From: Methylomonas fluvii
Lineage (GTDB): Bacteria > Pseudomonadota > Gammaproteobacteria > Methylococcales > Methylomonadaceae
Reading direction: 5' to 3'
DNA length: 64,000 nucleotides
NCBI RefSeq assembly: GCF_014850975.1
Contig: NZ_JACXST010000001.1
Coordinates: 1,054,001 to 1,118,000, forward strand
The stretch's first letter is position 1. Each line of letters begins with the position of its first letter. The notes below the pieces were generated by a model. That model was given only the letters and a program-made list of their open reading frames with translations, was not told where the DNA came from and did no database searches. The position numbers were made by a program, and so were the translations under genes. Below are positions 8,453 to 18,800 of the stretch, piece by piece.

Positions 8453-9995
8453 TAATTCAAAAAATGAAACAACTATTTCTAAAGCAAATTTAAGTGAAAA
8501 ATCAAAATTAATTAACGCGCAATTCAAAAATACAAGCACTGAAGCTGGGGCAAAGTTTCTTACTGGGAACATTTTAAAAGCAAAATCGCTAAAAACCCAG
8601 GAAAGCTCTGAAAAACATTATTCATCCAGAACAAAGATATTTATACACGAGATTGAGTTAATACGGTTCTATTTCACTAATTCCGCCTTTCTAACTAAAA
8701 ATATTTTTTCTGACTCCTTCCAGTCAGCCAATATTTTCTCTCGCATTATTAACAAGATTCATGAAGAGCCATCATTCGATGTAGAAACCAAGTCAGCGCG
8801 CTTTGTTCATCGCATTGGATTTTCTAAAAATGACATTCCTATACTGGGCCGAATATTGTTTGAACCTGATGGTCGCGGGTTAGAAGCGGTAACCAAAATT
8901 CAAAAATCGATTTTGGCTAATCGTATTAATGCGTGCTCTCACGAGGGCTATCCTCGGACAAACTTTCCTTTCAATGGAAAAACGACACTAAAACTTATAG
9001 GCCGACGGATCTCTAACAACGAAACCAGTGACCCCTACTTTCTTGTGCATCGCATGTTAGCGTGTTCAGCTAACTTTCCTTTCAAAACTTTGAGTTATTG
9101 CTGCGAAGTCTGCCCAGGTGGCAAGGCTGCCCCTGAAAATGCACCAGCGGCTTTTCCAGGCTCCAATACTGTATTTAAAGGCCCCGCTAACGACAACAGT
9201 AAATTTGGAGATAGCGTCAGTGATGAGCCTCCCTTAGCTGGCTCTGAAAAAGTAAATACAGAGCTACCCAGTCGTGAATTCGGAGGCCTGCAAGATGCAA
9301 ATCTCGTTCATGAAAAACTTAGAGACTGCACACATACATCAAAACCAAAAGGCCGCAAATATTTGGAGCATTTATTCAATACCAGCACTGGTGGCAGCAC
9401 CAATAAAAAAAGCTCCGCTGTTGGACAAGAGCTTGATTCACCACCAGAGCCACCACCCAAAGTTGCTATCGATCTTGCGCTTTTTATGCGAGTCATTAAT
9501 GCAATTAAAAATAGTAAAAAAGGCTGGACTTGTAAAACAATTCAGGTTGAAGATGGTTTTACACGTGATGGAGAAAATTATTCATATTTTCCAAAAGTTG
9601 CTTGTGATGTTAAGCATATAAACCGCCAATTCTCATACACAGACTACGGAAAAAAAATACGCCGACAGTTTATTTGTGTTGAATTCAATATAGGCAAGAA
9701 GTTTATGTATTTATTCGAGGCACAACGTCGATCAAGAGAAAATGGTGAATCTAATAAACTCGACTATATAGAAAAAATGTCGGTTCTTCTAGTCCGTCAA
9801 TATGATTTTCAACAGCTAACTTCCAAGGATTTCTCAGAATTACTTGAGAGCACTGTAAAAAAAAGAACCTGGAATATTCCAAACTCTAAGAATGCAGTTC
9901 TGATACTTGATCGGTCATCTCACAGCCTTAGCGATGAAGCTGAAGTCGATATGACACGCAGGATTACAGATCTAATTCAGCGCAATATCAATTAG

Positions 9996-10315
9996 TCAAT
10001 CTGAAAATTTCCATTATTACTACAGGTTTTTCGTTCGACTGTACGTCAAATAGACTAAAGTGATTTGAAAGCTGACTATTAAGCGACTCACTTCTGACAT
10101 TGACGCTAATATGCAATATCAGCTTTAGGCTGTATTTTAACCTTTAAGCTTGTGCATCGATTCGCCCTTGAGATCCTCTCAACGAGTTACGCCAAGCCAA
10201 GCTTAATGGCAACCAATTGCTTCTAGTCTTCCTTTAAAGTCATTTCGTGGCGATACTGCTAGCTTTGTTATAGATATACTTCTCAATTTAATTACCACAC
10301 CAATCGGAAAGTACA
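9996..10315 (+). other. Intergenic region before the ABC exporter gene
   Basis: About 320 AT-rich bases without a convincing gene. It should carry the promoter of the exporter gene. The Shine-Dalgarno-like CGGAAAG lies six bases before the ATG at 10316. From 10040 the sequence TGTACGTCAAATAGAC followed by several GAC-containing short repeats looks slightly like a Tn7-type end, but I could not find a partner end. Confidence 0.4.
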
Positions 10316-12529
10316 ATGCGAATCGGCACACTGACACAAATGGATTTGTTATGGCTCGTGGGCAGCTTAGCCCAGTTGTTTAGAATGCCGTTTGATCCTA
10401 ATTTACTACTACAGCAACTCTTTCCACCCTATACCACAACTACCTTACAGCAAGCGCTAATCACAATTGGCTTTCAGCTTGATGAGAAACACCTGGGGCG
10501 CTCCTGTAAATTTACGGAACTAAATTTACCTGGCATCGCGTGTTATAAACAGAAGCCCACAAATCCGAAAGAAAGCACTGGAATATATAGTGCAGATTCG
10601 ACATCTTCAGAAGAAGCTTATGCCAGCCAATCAGCTGATTTAGGACAAAGTGAACCCGTGCTCATCATCAAAGCCGATGATGAGCGCGTATTGTTTTTTA
10701 AAGCCGGTAGCGAAGTTGCTGAGACTTTATCGGTAGCCGATTTCACGGAACAATTCGAACCTGTAGTGTTATGCGTTTCCCTTGCTGCAACCCAAGTTAA
10801 ATCAGAAGACGGGCATGAAAATGAAACGGCGAAATCAGGAAAGTTTGGCTTTCGTTGGTTTATACCGGAACTGTTACGCTACAAACGAGTTTGGCGCGAT
10901 GTGCTTTTGGCCTCGCTCGCTATTCAGCTCATCGGTCTAGCCACGCCATTATTTACTCAAGTGATTATCGACAAAGTCGTGGTTCACCAAACTTTAAGCA
11001 CTTTAACTGTCGTGGGCATAGGCCTTGGTGTATTTACGGTGTTCAACGCTATCATGACTTGGTTGCGCCAATATTTAGTGATTCATACCGGAAATCGAAT
11101 TGACGCAGTATTGGGAAGCCAGGTATTTGGCCATTTGCTACGGTTGCCATTGGCCTATTTTCAGCACCGCTCCACTGGAACGTTAGTGGCTCGCTTGCAT
11201 GGCGTCGAAACGATTCGAGAGTTCCTGTCAGGTGCCTTGATTACATTGATACTCGACCTACCATTTTTGGTAATATTTTTGGCGGTGATGTTTTATTACA
11301 GCTGGCAACTCACCCTAATATCCCTAGGATTCCTGCTAGTCATTACCGGTCTTAGCTTGATCGTTACCCCTCAATTTCGTAGCCGATTGAATCAACAATT
11401 TCTGATCGGCGCTCGCAATCAAGCCTTTCTGACTGAATACGTCTCCGGCATGGAAACTGTCAAATCCCTGCAAATGGAATCGCTTCTGGAACATCGTTAC
11501 GGTGACTATTTAGCCGACTACCTTGGTGCCGGTTTCCAAACCAAACGACTAGCTAATACCTATAACGTCATTGCTAACACCCTAGAGCAAACTCAGAGTC
11601 TGGCTATCCTCATTGTTGGCGCTTTGCTGGTAATGAATAACGACGGCTTTACAATTGGCATGCTAGTCGCCTTCCAGATGTTTGCGGGACGCCTTAGTCA
11701 GCCTGTCCTGCGATTAGTCGGGCTGTACCAGGAATTTCAACAAGCGCACATTGCCGTTAAACGCTTGGGCGACTTAATGGACATGCCGGCAGAGCCGCAC
11801 ACCCTGACGCCCTCTCGAACCGGGAACGGTGATGGCAATATCGAAATCCAATCGTTGAGTTTTCGCTATGACGAGCAGTTGCCATGGTTATATCGCGACT
11901 TTGACTTAACAATTCCGGCAGGTAAGGCAGTGGCTATCATGGGGCCATCCGGCAGCGGCAAGAGTACCTTGGCGAAGCTGCTGCAAGGTTTTTACCTGCC
12001 TGGTGAGGGTCGCATCAAACTTGATGGCGCAGACATTCGTCATCTGGCAGCCAATGAACTGCGCCGAAACTTCGGCGTAGTGCCGCAAGAGACTATTCTG
12101 TTTTCAGGGACCATTTACGACAATTTACTGATAGCCAATCCACAAGCGAATTTTGAACAGATCGTCCAGGCCTGTCGGATGGCAGAAATCCATGGCGTAA
12201 TCGAAGCCTTGCCAAAAGGCTACCAAACCGAGATCGGCGAGCGCGGCAGCGGACTATCCGGCGGCCAGAGGCAACGTCTCGCGATAGCCCGAGCCTTGCT
12301 CAAACGCCCGAAAATTCTGATCTTCGACGAGGCCACCAGTAACCTTGATCCCCATACCGCCGAGCACTTTGCCAAGACTATCAACCAACTTAAAGGTCGG
12401 GTCACCATGTTGTTTATCGCGCATCAATTGCCGAAAAACTTACATCTCGATGGCGTCGTTCGTATCGGTGAAAAAATAGCGGTAGTTGCCGATGAAAAGC
12501 AGGATGCGGCGGATGCTATCAAGAAATAG
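10316..12529 (+). CDS. Type I secretion ABC exporter (permease-ATPase with C39-like domain)
   Basis: A 737-residue inner-membrane exporter that would move RTX proteins out in one step with an HlyD adaptor and a TolC channel. Residues 1-150 have the position of a C39 peptidase domain but lack the catalytic cysteine motif, so this is the non-cleaving C39-like type of HlyB-like exporters. The transmembrane region spans about 180-450. The nucleotide-binding domain has Walker A GPSGSGKSTL, signature LSGGQRQRLAIARAL, Walker B ILIFDEATSNLD and the H-loop LFIAHQL. The obvious substrate is the giant RTX protein at 15861; the adaptor is at 29457. The gene has an acceptable ribosome-binding site. Confidence 0.93.
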   Translation: MRIGTLTQMDLLWLVGSLAQLFRMPFDPNLLLQQLFPPYTTTTLQQALITIGFQLDEKHLGRSCKFTELNLPGIACYKQKPTNPKESTGIYSADSTSSEEAYASQSADLGQSEPVLIIKADDERVLFFKAGSEVAETLSVADFTEQFEPVVLCVSLAATQVKSEDGHENETAKSGKFGFRWFIPELLRYKRVWRDVLLASLAIQLIGLATPLFTQVIIDKVVVHQTLSTLTVVGIGLGVFTVFNAIMTWLRQYLVIHTGNRIDAVLGSQVFGHLLRLPLAYFQHRSTGTLVARLHGVETIREFLSGALITLILDLPFLVIFLAVMFYYSWQLTLISLGFLLVITGLSLIVTPQFRSRLNQQFLIGARNQAFLTEYVSGMETVKSLQMESLLEHRYGDYLADYLGAGFQTKRLANTYNVIANTLEQTQSLAILIVGALLVMNNDGFTIGMLVAFQMFAGRLSQPVLRLVGLYQEFQQAHIAVKRLGDLMDMPAEPHTLTPSRTGNGDGNIEIQSLSFRYDEQLPWLYRDFDLTIPAGKAVAIMGPSGSGKSTLAKLLQGFYLPGEGRIKLDGADIRHLAANELRRNFGVVPQETILFSGTIYDNLLIANPQANFEQIVQACRMAEIHGVIEALPKGYQTEIGERGSGLSGGQRQRLAIARALLKRPKILIFDEATSNLDPHTAEHFAKTINQLKGRVTMLFIAHQLPKNLHLDGVVRIGEKIAVVADEKQDAADAIKK

Positions 12530-12701
12530 TTTTTGCAAAATATGTTTTTATCCCGCGCGCCAAGGCTTGATGTTTTTTACGGGCCGGGGCCGGGATAGGC
12601 TGCTAAGGCAGGGTATTGAATAGTAATCGAGGGCGAGTCCGTGGTGATTTAGAAAGCTGAGATTCAAACATTATAGCCTTGCCGGTGAATTAACCAGATT
12701 A

Positions 12702-13373
12702 CTAGCTTTCAAAAAAGCCGGGAATCTCCAGTAATCTGGCTTTTTTTGTAATATCTTGGTTTGGAAGCACTAAAAGGTACGGACCAGGCACTCTTTCTTT
12801 CTCGGTATAAGTTCTAAATTGACTTCTGTGATTATGAATTGTAACCAACCCGTTTCCCGGATTTCTGATTTCATACCCAAGATCGTAAACTAATTTGACA
12901 ATTTTATTGTCACAACCGGGCTTTCCGAGATTAAAATTCATTTCCTCACAGGTTAAAACCGGAGCTTTAAAAATCCAAGCATCTTGAGAGGTACCTTTCT
13001 TAAAAGGGGCTGGAATCCATTGCTGTTGATGCAATACCAACTCCCATCGGGTTAAAGCGATAAAAACCTTATCCAAGGAAATGGTATTAAAAAAACAAAT
13101 ATCTTTTGTAAATATAATGTCGCCATTTGCGACGATGCAAATTTTTTCTTTTAAGTTCTCATTGCAATAGTTAAACAACTCATAATAGGTCGGTCGTTGC
13201 CTGGATCGATTGATTATAATTTTCCCGCATGCCATATCCAGCTCGGAGCCATCCGAAATAAATACATGGACTTTTTGAATTAAATCATTCGCGATATTTT
13301 TTTGGAGGCAATCAAGGTATTCTTGATGTCTTTCGTCATTGTTTGGATTGAAATATTCAATTATCAAATTCAT
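12702..13373 (-). CDS. Putative glycosyltransferase-like protein
   Basis: A 223-residue soluble protein. The start IIEYFNPNNDERHQEYLDCL, the central IVANGDIIFTKDI (a DxD-like metal-site position seen as NSDI in relatives), SQDAWIFKAP, and the late GKPGCDNKIVKLVYDLGYEI followed by IHNHRSQFRTY are, as I recall it, the pattern of a family of small hypothetical glycosyltransferases found beside polysaccharide genes. The sequence does not show donor or acceptor. It is convergent to the exporter gene and stands alone. It is notably AT-richer than the RTX core, which suggests separate acquisition. Confidence 0.5.
   Translation of the reverse strand: MNLIIEYFNPNNDERHQEYLDCLQKNIANDLIQKVHVFISDGSELDMACGKIIINRSRQRPTYYELFNYCNENLKEKICIVANGDIIFTKDICFFNTISLDKVFIALTRWELVLHQQQWIPAPFKKGTSQDAWIFKAPVLTCEEMNFNLGKPGCDNKIVKLVYDLGYEIRNPGNGLVTIHNHRSQFRTYTEKERVPGPYLLVLPNQDITKKARLLEIPGFFES
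12711..12746. terminator. Possible bidirectional terminator between exporter and GT-like gene
   Basis: AAAAAAGCC at 12711-12719 pairs with GGCTTTTTT at 12738-12746, giving a stem with a T-run on either strand. It overlaps the last codons of the convergent GT-like gene. The loop is long (18 bases), so the call is tentative. Confidence 0.4.
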
Positions 13374-14367
13374 TGATATTATCTTAGTAACTGCGTTTCA
13401 TCGCTGTAAACGCTTTTTGACAAATTCGGAATTTAAAATAACTTGATAAAATAGTCGGTGAAAGCATGCTGAATAAATGTTGTAATTGGCAAGCAGAAAA
13501 TTTTAAAGAAAATAGGCCAAATATTTTCCTGATTACCCACGTACCTCAGCAACTTTGAAGCATCCCGCGAGCCCAATGAAAACTTTGGCACTATGTTGTT
13601 TATCGCGCATCAATTGCCAAAAAACTTACATCTCGACGCAGTTGTCCGCAATGGTGAAAATATAGCGCTGGTCGCCTACGAAAAACAAGAGACGTTGGAG
13701 GCTATCAGGAAATAGGTGGTTACTAAAAACCTTATCGACATATCAAAGAGAAGTGCCATGCCGACTGTCAAAAAATCTGACAGTTATTTAATCACTGGGA
13801 ATGGGGATAGCTTGAAAAACACAAATATTTATAAATTCATAAACAATTGATTGAATACTATTTTTGATAAAATGTAAGCAATGGCTTACATTGATCGCGG
13901 CAAAAGTAAGTGTCGAATTGTTTTACATTCAACTTAATTATAGAATAATTATATTTCAACATGCTTGGCGGGGCATTGAATCTAAACACTCCAATCGGAC
14001 TATGTTTTGTTTGAGGTATGCCTTTGTTTTCGTCCGAAATTCAGTTAGATATTGGATGCAGGTATTTGTATGATGAATTTTTCTATTTACTTTCGCCGTA
14101 CAATGCGAAATAAATTGGCGCAATATTTGCTTGCATATTGCAAGGATCAAGAACTATTTAAATCTAATAACCAATTTAATGAACAAACTAAAGCGAATGG
14201 ATTCGATAAAAGTGATTACGCGAAGGATCGGACTTAGACTGATATCTTTCCGCAGACATTCGATATACCTCAGCAGACCACAGACCGTACAAGCGCAGTG
14301 CGTCAAAATACATCTGGAGAAAGCATTCGGTAAGCGAATCATTACCGGGAGCTGCAAGCCTGATGCG
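13374..14367. other. Intergenic region with gene relics
   Basis: About 1 kb with no intact gene. It contains the exporter relic described at 13589. The rest is AT-rich; the small open frame at 13864-14073 has no recognisable features, and the frame that begins at 14131 has no homology to anything here until about 14368, where an RTX relic starts. Confidence 0.5.
13589..13715 (+). pseudogene. Remnant of the 3' end of a second type I exporter gene
   Basis: This stretch is a diverged copy of the last 130 bases of the exporter gene at 10316: both encode MLFIAHQLPKNLHLD, then VVR(I/N)GE, and end in (D/E)A-IKK-like codons plus TAG. No upstream part of the gene is left. The divergence (roughly one base in five) points to an old duplication of the secretion module, followed by deletion. 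Confidence 0.8.
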
Positions 14368-14940
14368 ATGGAAGCTTTTAATGGTCGCTATTTTTTCAAT
14401 CTGCCCGGCCAGCGCTTACTAGTCAATTTCACGCAGGAACAGATGATCATCCTGAGTCAGACTTTCAAATCGCTTAGAGAATTGGTTTATCAAAATCTGC
14501 TACAAACCCGCTTCAAACAACTGCTGTATCAAGTGACGCTGAAACTGGACAGTAACTGCATCCGCCTGGACTTCAGCGCACTGGAAGCCACGCTAAGCCA
14601 AAACATCCAAACCAATTCGGTGGAAGGCATCACCGACCTGATCGAATTCACCCGCTCCACACAACAGCAACACCAGGGGGCGGATTTTAAGGCTTGGAAC
14701 ATCCTGGGAGACGCTCTGCGCATTCAAACCGTCATGCCGGAGTTACAGCGGGTTTTCGATACTTTCAATGTTCGCGTCTCCCGCCGCCTGGAAAGCGACG
14801 GCCAAAATGTGCTGCCCGAGAATGAGCAAGCCGAGACCTTGTATGGGGTAACAATCTCAAAGACTCTGGCGATTACTGCCCTGGCATCTGCTTCGCCAAT
14901 CGATAACCAGGACCATCCTTCCAGGCAGTTAGCCGCTTGA
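14368..14940 (+). pseudogene. Remnant of an RTX protein gene
   Basis: From 14368 the open frame encodes MEAFNGRYFFNLPGQ, LRELVYQNLLQTRFKQLL and VEGITDLIEFTRSTQQQ, closely matching residues 610-775 of the intact RTX protein (DNA 17680-18180). A block of about 26 codons present in the intact gene is missing, and after about 14790 the match fades into an unrelated tail that ends at 14940. The piece has no RTX repeats and no N-terminus, so it is not a working gene. Together with the exporter remnant it outlines a lost second copy of the module in the same order. Confidence 0.8.
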
Positions 14941-15174
14941 AACATCAGCGCACCTTAAAAATCAGGCAAATGCCATAGCTGGTTTGTGAAATACCGCATC
15001 TAAATGATGAGAAAAAGATGAAAGTCGCCGTATCACACCGACGCAGCAATGGCCCCGCTATAGTTCTGAATAGGACATGACAGAGATTTATATGAATTTG
15101 AATAATGCAAAACAAACAGCAATACGGCGCAATGCCCGCTGGTTATTACGCCTTACGGTCTTGGAAATAACTAT

Positions 15175-15849
15175 ATGAAAAAAGCTACAAAATACGATTA
15201 TAAATTCCCCCTCCCATACCCACAAAGAAAGTTAACGTTAATGTTAATGTTTATTCTAATTCCAGTTATTGGCTTGGTAGGAAACTCCGCCTGTTCTAAG
15301 AATAAAGACGAAAATATTTGGCCTCCTGTGCCGCCAATAGAATTGCCTTTTGATGTGAAAAATATAGGAAATAAGGTCGAAACTGAATTTCAAATTATTG
15401 ACGATTCGCATCAGTTGTTCGCTTTAGATCTAAATTATTTATTTAAAGAAAATGATCAAATTTCTAGAAAACGAGTCTGGGAATTAGCTGGAGGAGAAGG
15501 TGGTTGGATAGATGCTCCAGAAAAGGCAAACATACCAATTGAAGATACTGAACGTCTCTATGCTGGAAAATGGCTTCCAGATAAAAAACTCCAAGCGGCT
15601 GTTCTTTCTATAAAAATTACTGTCTATGCAATTAATGGTACCAATATAAGCCCTATTTTTCATAGAGATATTGATACACATAACATAGGCTTGAGCTCAT
15701 TTGGAGCATCGCATCTTGAAAAACAGCTTTTGGTTTTGCCATTGAAAACAGGACACTATAAAGTTGATGTTGATGTTCTATCGACATCTTCAGAGTTAAA
15801 CCAGACTCCAATTACTTTCAAAATTACATTTCCACACGGTGGAAAATAG
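15175..15849 (+). CDS. Predicted lipoprotein, DUF5625-like; candidate immunity protein
   Basis: A 224-residue protein. A hydrophobic segment (about residues 21-38) ends in GNSACSKN, a possible though atypical lipobox, so it is probably exported and lipid-anchored on the periplasmic side. The middle, with ELPFDVKNIGNK, LFKENDQISRKRVWELAGG and SSFGASHLEKQLLVLPLKTG, fits the DUF5625 pattern; I know of no established function for it. Its stop is 11 bases before the ATG of the giant RTX gene, and the two are surely co-transcribed. A periplasmic lipoprotein encoded directly before a secreted protein with a putative wall-hydrolase domain has the layout of an immunity gene. That role is inference; an assembly or anchoring role for the RTX protein is also possible. 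Confidence 0.72.
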   Translation: MKKATKYDYKFPLPYPQRKLTLMLMFILIPVIGLVGNSACSKNKDENIWPPVPPIELPFDVKNIGNKVETEFQIIDDSHQLFALDLNYLFKENDQISRKRVWELAGGEGGWIDAPEKANIPIEDTERLYAGKWLPDKKLQAAVLSIKITVYAINGTNISPIFHRDIDTHNIGLSSFGASHLEKQLLVLPLKTGHYKVDVDVLSTSSELNQTPITFKITFPHGGK

Positions 15850-15860
15850 GGAGATAACTG
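15849..15860 (+). promoter_or_regulatory. Ribosome-binding site of the giant RTX gene
   Basis: GGGAG starts at 15849, directly at the lipoprotein stop, seven bases before the ATG at 15861. It fixes the start of the 4058-residue frame and implies that the RTX gene is translated from the same message as the lipoprotein. Confidence 0.7.
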
Positions 15861-18800
15861 ATGTATACAGTAACTATTTATATTGCAGGTCCAGGAATAC
15901 CTCTAAGAAATGATGGAACAGGTAGCCCTGGATATTCTACTGTTGGCCACATGTGGTATGAGATTAGTGATGGAAGTGGAGAAACAGGATTAAGTTATGG
16001 TTTCGCTCCTGACGAAAACCATCATGGTCAACCATTTGCTCCAGGGCAGAGATACAAAGATGATAGCTATAACTATCTAGATCACGATTACAGCAAAACT
16101 ATTGAAATTTCCCAAGAGCAATATGACGCTCTGAAAGCATTTGGAGAAAATCCATCTGGTTCTGATTTCAATATGGATTATGACGGTTTAGATAACAGTT
16201 GCATCGATTTCACGTGGAAAGCATTGAGCGTCGGCGGACTAAATCCAATTGGATACGAAGGTTTTTATTGGCCGACCTGGAATGCACCAGAAGTTAATCT
16301 TATTGTCGATGCTACTGTTGCGGCAAATTTATATAAAGATTTAATAATATCCACCATAAATGCTAGTGGAGAGCATTTTATAGAAATAGCCGATGAGCTC
16401 AGCAAAGTTTATGATCGGCAGAAAGAATTAAGTCCTGGTGCCAATGCCAATACACCGGATTCTATTTTGGATTTCTTACAGAGGACTACGGAAACCGCCA
16501 ATGCCGTAGTTCAGGAATATTCGTCTGATGTCATTAGCCAACTCAGCAAAATCTATGATCGGCAAGTTGAGCTTAATGCAGGTCAAAATCCTAATCTTCC
16601 CGCATCTCTTTTGGATTTTTTGTCATCGGTGGTGGGTAAATTTAAGAATGACCTGCTAAGTTTTATCTTCACCAATCCGCTTTATTTGATGACTCCGATT
16701 GGGGCAATCGCAACATTTTTCACCGCCGCCCAAGCCTTCGTTCCCCGCCGCGACCCCTTGGTGTTGGATCTGGATGGCGACGGCGTCGAGACCACCGGTA
16801 TCGGCAATGTCTATTTCGACCACGACGCCGACGGTGTCAAAACCGCCTCCGGCTGGGTCAAGGCCGACGACGGCCTGCTGGTGCTGGACCGTAACGGCAA
16901 CGGCACGATAGACACGGGCCGTGAGCTGTTCGGCGACGGCACTTTACTGGCGAACGGTAAAGCCGCTGCCGACGGCTTCGCGGCATTGGCGCAAGAAGAC
17001 AGCAATGCTGACGGCCGTATCGATGCCTCAGATGCCCGCTTCGCCGACTTACGGGTCTGGCGCGACCTTAACCAGGACGGCGTCTCTCAAAGCGGCGAGT
17101 TGTTCACCTTGGCCGATCTGGGTATCCAGTCTATCGCGCTCGCCCACACCACCGTCAACCAGGCCCTAGGTAACGGCAACCGCCTGCTCGGCCAGGCCGA
17201 TGTCAACCACAATGACGGCTCGACCGGCAAAATCGCCGAGATCAACCTGGCCGCCGACACCTTCCGCAGCCAATTCAGCGAACCCGTGCCGCTGGCCGAG
17301 GGCGTTAGTGCCCTGCCCAACCTGCAAGGCGCTGGCAAAGTCCGCGACCTGCAGCAAGCCGCCAGCCAGTCCACTACGGTCAACGCACTATTGACCCAAT
17401 ACAACCAAGCCGCGACGCGTAGCGAGCAATTGGCGCTGCTGGACCACTTGCTCAGCGCCTGGGCCGATACCGCCGGTATGGCCAACAGTATGGATCAGCG
17501 CGACCCTGCGCACTTCCGGGTTCGCTACGACAGCTTCGGCAACGTCAGTCGCAGCAGTCATCTGCTGCCGGCAGCCGCCGTGACCGCCAACGGTGGCACG
17601 CTCTCGCCCGACGGCGCCAACGACGCCTTCGTCGATGCCGACTACAAAGCCCTGATCGCCAGCTGGAATCAAAAGATTCATGTGCTGGAAGCCTTTAACG
17701 GCCGTTACTTCTTCAACCTGCCGGGACAAAACCAGCCCGGCAGCTCAGCCATTCTGGGCTTATCCACCGACTACAGCTACCGTCCAGCGGTGGGAGAGCC
17801 TAGCCAGCGCCTGCTGGTCAACTTCGCCCAGGCCCAGCTATACGCGCTCGATCAAGGTTACTCCGCCCTTAGAGAAACCGTCTACCAAAACCTGCTGCTG
17901 CAAACCCGCTTCAAACCCTTGCTGGACCAAGTCGCCCTCAAACTGGACGACAATGGTATCCGCCTGGACTTCACGGCACTGGAAACCACCCTAACCGAAA
18001 AGGTGCAAACCAACCCGGTCGAAGGCATTACCGACCTGATCGAATTTACTCGCTCCACACAACAGCAATTCCAGGGGACTGATTTTAAGGCCTGGAATAT
18101 CCTGGAAGACGCGCTGCGCGCCAACCCTGTCACACCGGAATTGCAACAAGTTTTCAATACCTTCGGCGTCCGGATCACTGCCGCCGGTATCACCCGGCTG
18201 GATGGCAGCGGGGCTGCCGACATTCTGCTGGGTGGCGACCAGGCCGATACCCTGATCGGCAACGACGGCAATGACGTCTTGCTGGGTGGTGCTGGAAACG
18301 ACACCCTCTACGACGGCAACGGCGATAACATCCTGATGGGCGGCGGCGGCAACGACCTACTCCAGGGCGGCTACGCCAAAGACCGGCTCGACGGCGGTAG
18401 CGGTGATGACACACTAAAGGGGGGGCGCGGCGACGATGTCTACTTGTTCCGGCGCGGCAGTGGCCAGGATGTGTTAAGTGATGGCGACGGCAGCAACGTA
18501 TTGCTACTGGAGGGACTAACGGCCGCCGACATCCAGGTCGAGATGCTAGGTCGTGTGGAAGTAAGGCTGCGCATCATTGACACCGGCGAAACTTTAACCA
18601 TTCAAGCGAATAGCGGATTTAACGGCTGGTGGAACGCCTACAATAACCCCCGAGAATTGATGCGCCGCTCAATTCCTGCCATTCATTTCGCCGATGGCAC
18701 TGTATGGAATGCGGATGAACTGCTGCGGCATACCGTGGCGCAACCGACCGAAGGCGACGATGTTATTCAGGGCAGTTATGCCGCCGATACCATCACAGGC

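Larger units (their letters stand above)
6562..9995 (+). pseudogene. TnsE-like Tn7 transposition protein gene, split by insertion sequence copy 2
   Basis: Two fragments, 6562-6935 and 8459-9995, join in the same frame when the insertion sequence and one TAATTC repeat are removed, giving 636 residues (E. coli TnsE has 538). The start at 6562 (MRLNGKVIGNK) was chosen because LCLDWFGAISPN then falls where TnsE has its N-terminal WRIFVWF stretch. The C-terminal part, with RQFICVEFNIGKKFMYLFEA and KKRTWNIPNSKN, resembles the DNA-binding C-terminal domain of TnsE. TnsE directs Tn7 to replicating DNA. The likeness is by eye and remote; the gene could be another family. It lies 30 kb from, and opposite to, the tnsABC-tniQ genes. 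Bases 6390-6561 (GATCCCCACCACG, then GTGGACACTTCG) may be the end of another, older mobile element. Confidence 0.5.

Noticed and set aside
14131-14367. N-terminal part of the 269-codon frame as the start of a real gene
   Set aside because: It shows no homology or ribosome-binding site; only the later RTX-like part is recognisable, and that is a relic.
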